Below are positions 63,898 to 64,000 of a DNA stretch of 64,000 nt, piece after piece. A program made the position numbers and the translations under genes. Within the stretch, counting starts at the first letter, position 1, and each line of letters starts with the position of its first letter. This DNA is from Halomonas sp. GFAJ-1 (GTDB lineage: Bacteria; Pseudomonadota; Gammaproteobacteria; Pseudomonadales; Halomonadaceae). The DNA is taken from positions 806,001-870,000 of the forward strand of contig CP016490.1 of NCBI GenBank assembly GCA_002966495.1, written 5' to 3'. A model generated the notes under the pieces. The model saw only the letters and a list, made by a program, of their open reading frames with translations. It ran no database searches and had not been told where the DNA came from.

Positions 63898-64000
63898 GTG
63901 ATTAAGGTTGGTATTGTCGGCGGTACGGGTTACACCGGTGTAGAGCTCTTAAGGCTTCTCGCCCAGCACCCCCACGTTAGCGTAGAAGCGATTACCTCAC
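63898..64000 (+). CDS. argC: N-acetyl-gamma-glutamyl-phosphate reductase, start only
   Basis: The first 34 codons of ArgC, third enzyme of arginine synthesis, cut by the window end. Translation starts at GTG with AAGGAG nine bases upstream. The N-terminal Rossmann loop KVGIVGGTGYTGVELLRLL is diagnostic. Confidence 0.9.
   Translation, partial: MIKVGIVGGTGYTGVELLRLLAQHPHVSVEAITS

Overview
The window is a gene-dense bacterial chromosome segment around the replication origin. Gene content, protein signatures and order (dnaA-dnaN-recF-gyrB on one side of oriC, rpmH-rnpA-yidC-mnmE on the other; ygfB-pepP-ubiH-ubiI beside zapA-ssrS-ygfA; LPS inner-core genes) point to a gammaproteobacterium. The general look of the proteins is most like Halomonas or a close halomonad. 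That genus call comes from memory of gene order and protein style, not from a database search.

Layout: 1-3798 is an rRNA operon on the minus strand (23S cut by the window edge, tRNA-Ala, tRNA-Ile, 16S, leader, two candidate promoters). 4-15 kb holds housekeeping genes: pyrB, ruvX, yqgE, gshB, an S1-domain cvfB-like gene, rsmE, secB, a rhodanese, gpmI, envC and ctpA. 14-22 kb has the ubiI/ubiH/pepP/ygfB operon, zapA, 6S RNA, ygfA, an apparently complete tiny transcription unit for a 32-residue membrane protein, and ilvA; rpiA follows. 22.8-34.7 kb is an LPS inner-core locus: waaA, hldE and an opsX-like heptosyltransferase on the minus strand; kdkA, four AT-rich glycosyltransferase genes and an OpgB-like transferase on the plus strand; then waaF and hldD. 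34.8-46.6 kb is the origin domain: glyQS, a kinase-like gene, gmhB, gyrB, recF, dnaN, dnaA and oriC. It carries four perfect 16-bp parS palindromes, two of them inside recF. 46.4-53.7 kb has rpmH, rnpA, yidC, mnmE, rlmJ, an OmpA-like lipoprotein, hemW and rdgB. 53.9-58.8 kb is a curli amyloid locus in one direction, csgD-E-F-G-B-A, with a greatly enlarged major curlin. The window ends with a small secreted protein, hemL, thiD, hemJ, an atypical CLC transporter and the start of argC.

Working together: hldE and gmhB make the activated heptose precursor, hldD epimerises it, waaA adds Kdo, kdkA phosphorylates it, opsX and waaF add heptoses, and the AT-rich glycosyltransferases probably build a strain-specific outer core. 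The parS sites and oriC define the segregation and initiation centre. CsgD probably switches on secretion (CsgE/F/G) and assembly (CsgB nucleating CsgA) of the curli fibre. The most notable points for follow-up are the curlin with about 27 strand units and a non-enteric gene order, the self-contained 32-residue membrane-protein gene, the parS sites embedded in recF, the AT-rich core glycosyltransferase block, the missing yidD, and a CLC protein lacking the usual first filter motif.
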